Source of the DNA: an uncultured Clostridia bacterium
Lineage (GTDB): Bacteria > Bacillota > Clostridia > TANB77 > CAG-508
DNA: 32,147 bases
Assembly (NCBI GenBank): GCA_947599825.1
Contig: CANQFS010000018.1
Span: 1 to 32,147 of the forward strand
Direction of reading: 5' to 3'
The translations under genes and the position numbers were made by a program. Of the stretch, positions 29,992-32,147 are shown piece after piece; the first letter of the stretch is position 1; every line of letters begins with the position of its first letter. The notes beneath the pieces were generated by a model. It saw only the letters and a list, made by a program, of their open reading frames with translations. It was not told the origin of the DNA and searched no databases.

Positions 29992-30040
29992 TCCTTATAT
30001 ATTTTCTTTTTACTATTTTATTGTTAAGGCTTATTTTTAT

Positions 30041-30170
30041 TCTTATTTTTTTATTACTTAAAATTCCATATTTTTTACTACTTTTTTAATTTTTTCTAGC
30101 TATCTTATTTTTTTATTACTTAAATTTTATGCTTTTTGCTACTTTTTTAATTTTTTCTAGCTATCTTATT
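30041..30170. repeat. Imperfect tandem duplication, unit about 61-62 bp
   Basis: tcttatttttttattactta...actacttttttaattttttctagcta repeats from 30041 and 30103, with a partial third start at 30164. Confidence 0.85.
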
Positions 30171-30227
30171 TTTAAAGTTATACACGATTTGGTAATTTTA
30201 ACCCTGCCCCCTAAATTTTCTAGGTTT

Positions 30228-31286
30228 TTATTCTTCGCCTTTTAGACGTTCGGCTCTATCGGCTGCAATTAGGTTGTCTATCATTTCGTCTAAGTTTCCA
30301 TTTAGGAAGTCTTCAAATTGATATACGTTGAAACCGATTCTATGGTCTGTTATACGACCTTGTGGATAGTTATAAGTACGAATTTTTTCGCTTCTATCTC
30401 CTGAACCTACTTGGCTTTTTCTTTCGTTTGCTATTTCACTGTCTCTTTTTTGTTTTTCGATTTCGTATAAACGTGAACGAAGTAGTCTCATGGCATATTC
30501 TCTGTTTTGTACTTGTGAGCGTTCTGTTTGACATTCTGCTACTATTCCTGTTGGAACGTGAATTAGTCTTACTGCAGATGATGTTTTGTTTACGTGTTGT
30601 CCTCCTGCTCCTGATGCTCTATATACTTCCATTTTGATGTCTGCTGGGTTGATGTCTATTTCTACATCTTCTACTTCTGGAAGTACGGCAACTGTTGCTG
30701 TTGATGTATGAATTCTTCCACTACTTTCTGTGTCTGGTACACGTTGTACACGGTGTACTCCACTTTCAAATTTTAGTCTACTGAAGGCTCCTTTTCCTGT
30801 TATCATAAATGATATTTCTTTGTAACCTCCTAGACCTGTTTCATTTTCGTTTACTACTTCTAGTTTCCAATGCTTTTTTTCTGCATACATACTATACATT
30901 CTAAATAGTGTTCCTGCAAATAGGGCTGCTTCTTCTCCTCCTGCTCCACCACGGATTTCACATATGACGTTTTTGTCGTCGTCTGGGTCTTTTGGTATTA
31001 ATAGTATTTTTAATTCTTCTTCTATTTTTGGCATTAGCTCTTTGTTTGATAACATTTCTTCTTCTGCTAAGTCTTTCATTTCTGGGTCATTCATCATTTC
31101 TTTTGCTTCTTCATAAGCTTGTTTTGCTTTTTTATATTCTCTATATTTTTGCACAACTGGTTCTATTTCTGCATGTTCTTTCATATATTCGCGCCATTCA
31201 TTTGTTCTTGCAATGACTTCTGGGTCACTAATTTTGGCTGTTAATTCTTCATAACGCTTTTCTACTGTTTCTAATTTGTCAAACAT
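30228..31286 (-). CDS. prfA: Peptide chain release factor 1
   Basis: 352 aa; GGQ motif [29 protein letters not shown]1 domain architecture. Confidence 0.95.
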   Translation of the reverse strand: MFDKLETVEKRYEELTAKISDPEVIARTNEWREYMKEHAEIEPVVQKYREYKKAKQAYEEAKEMMNDPEMKDLAEEEMLSNKELMPKIEEELKILLIPKDPDDDKNVICEIRGGAGGEEAALFAGTLFRMYSMYAEKKHWKLEVVNENETGLGGYKEISFMITGKGAFSRLKFESGVHRVQRVPDTESSGRIHTSTATVAVLPEVEDVEIDINPADIKMEVYRASGAGGQHVNKTSSAVRLIHVPTGIVAECQTERSQVQNREYAMRLLRSRLYEIEKQKRDSEIANERKSQVGSGDRSEKIRTYNYPQGRITDHRIGFNVYQFEDFLNGNLDEMIDNLIAADRAERLKGEE

Positions 31287-31478
31287 ATACTTTTTACATT
31301 CCTTTCCATTTTTTCACACAGTGTAATGATTTATCTCATTTACCTGTAGTGCTTTCTTGCCTATTATACTATATGTTTTCAATTTATTCAATAGGAATAT
31401 CACCTTTTTATATTCATTATAGAACAGGTAATGTTTTTATACAGTTGTCTTCCTTTAAGTAGAATTTTCATACTATAT

Positions 31479-31520
31479 AAAAAAGGTGTTTCCAGCGTTC
31501 AAAAATGGAACGAAAAGGCC
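31479..31520. repeat. Degenerate copy of the 796-870 repeat
   Basis: aaaaaaggtgtttccagcgttcaaaaatggaacgaaaaggcc compared with aaaaagaggggtgtccccagtgttccaaaatggaacaaaaaggggc. Confidence 0.55.
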
Positions 31521-31616
31521 AAACAAAAAAACGACAGTTTTTGTCGTCTTTTGTATTGTAAAATATTTATGTTTTATTTTTATATTATAAAAAAGTATTT
31601 TAGAATAATAAATATA

Positions 31617-32147
31617 TTATAATTTTTCTACTTCTTCTTTTGTTAATCCTGTTATTTTTGATATTTTTTCAATAGACATATTTTCTTGTTTTAATTTTTT
31701 TGCTATTTTTATTTCTGTTTCTTTCATGCCGTTCTTTTTTTCCGTTGTTCTAGTCCGTTTTTCTAGACCTTCCTTCAAGCCATCTTCTCTTGCATACCTT
31801 AGCCCGCTTTTCTCATCTCTTATTGCTTTTTCTCTTAATTCTGCTACTCTTTTTAATTCTTTATCTTTACTTATTTTTTCTAATTCATTCATTGCTTCTT
31901 TTATTTCTTCGTTCTCATTCATTATTTTTGATACCTCACTTTCGTTAGGATTATCTAAAAACATTACCCATTGTGCTAATTTATTATTGGGGTCTTTTTT
32001 TAGTATCTCCCTTGCTTTTGGTATCTCAATTATATAAAATTCTAATACATCTGTCAACACTATTTGCTTACCTGTGCTTACTTCTGTTATTTTCCATTTT
32101 GTACTTAATTCTTCAATTTCTTTTGTTTTTTCTATTTCATAATCTAG
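31617..32147 (-). CDS. Rpn family recombination-promoting nuclease / PD-(D/E)XK transposase-like protein, C-terminal part (truncated by window end)
   Basis: Reverse translation from 32147: LDYEIEKTKEIEELSTKWKITEVSTGKQIVLTDVLEFYIIEIPKAREILKKDPNNKLAQWVMFLDNPNE...IAKKLKQENMSIEKISKITGLTKEEVEKL, typical Rpn C-terminal half. Confidence 0.85.
   Translation of the reverse strand, partial: LDYEIEKTKEIEELSTKWKITEVSTGKQIVLTDVLEFYIIEIPKAREILKKDPNNKLAQWVMFLDNPNESEVSKIMNENEEIKEAMNELEKISKDKELKRVAELREKAIRDEKSGLRYAREDGLKEGLEKRTRTTEKKNGMKETEIKIAKKLKQENMSIEKISKITGLTKEEVEKL

Noticed and set aside
31801-31815. AGC GGG in the right-end Rpn (KSGLRYAR) as another C-GG insertion
   Set aside because: The C is the third base of an in-frame Ser codon and the frame is conserved; ordinary NNC-GGN context like many others in the window.

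Overview
AT-rich, Clostridia-like chromosomal segment, mostly minus-strand. Recognisable genes: spoIIE; two giant secreted multidomain surface proteins; minC-mrdA-mreD-mreC-mreB-radC; a DUF4321 protein; mecA-like (+); an M23 peptidase; two small spore-coat-like proteins; a 5'(3')-deoxyribonucleotidase; pcrA/uvrD; a low-MW phosphatase; a ZIP transporter; prfA. Both window ends are truncated Rpn-family (PD-(D/E)XK) genes. The most striking observation is that mreB and pcrA are each interrupted by one extra C placed exactly before a conserved Gly codon (NNN-C-GGA), so the ribosome meets an in-frame CGG. The Rpn gene at the right end has three such C-GG(A/C) sites 13 nt apart; skipping the three Cs converts an odd tail (KRTRTTEKKNG) into the expected Rpn tail (KGLEQGKKEG). 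By my reading, only one other in-frame CGG occurs in the window's genes. This may be recurrent +1 frameshifting at CGGN, a systematic sequencing artefact, or real mutations; reads and proteomics would decide. Also present: a family of intergenic GGGAC/GTCCC inverted repeats clustered at gene 3' ends, and an orphan sRNA candidate with a perfect TTGACA-N17-TATAAT promoter. All calls are by eye; no searches were run.
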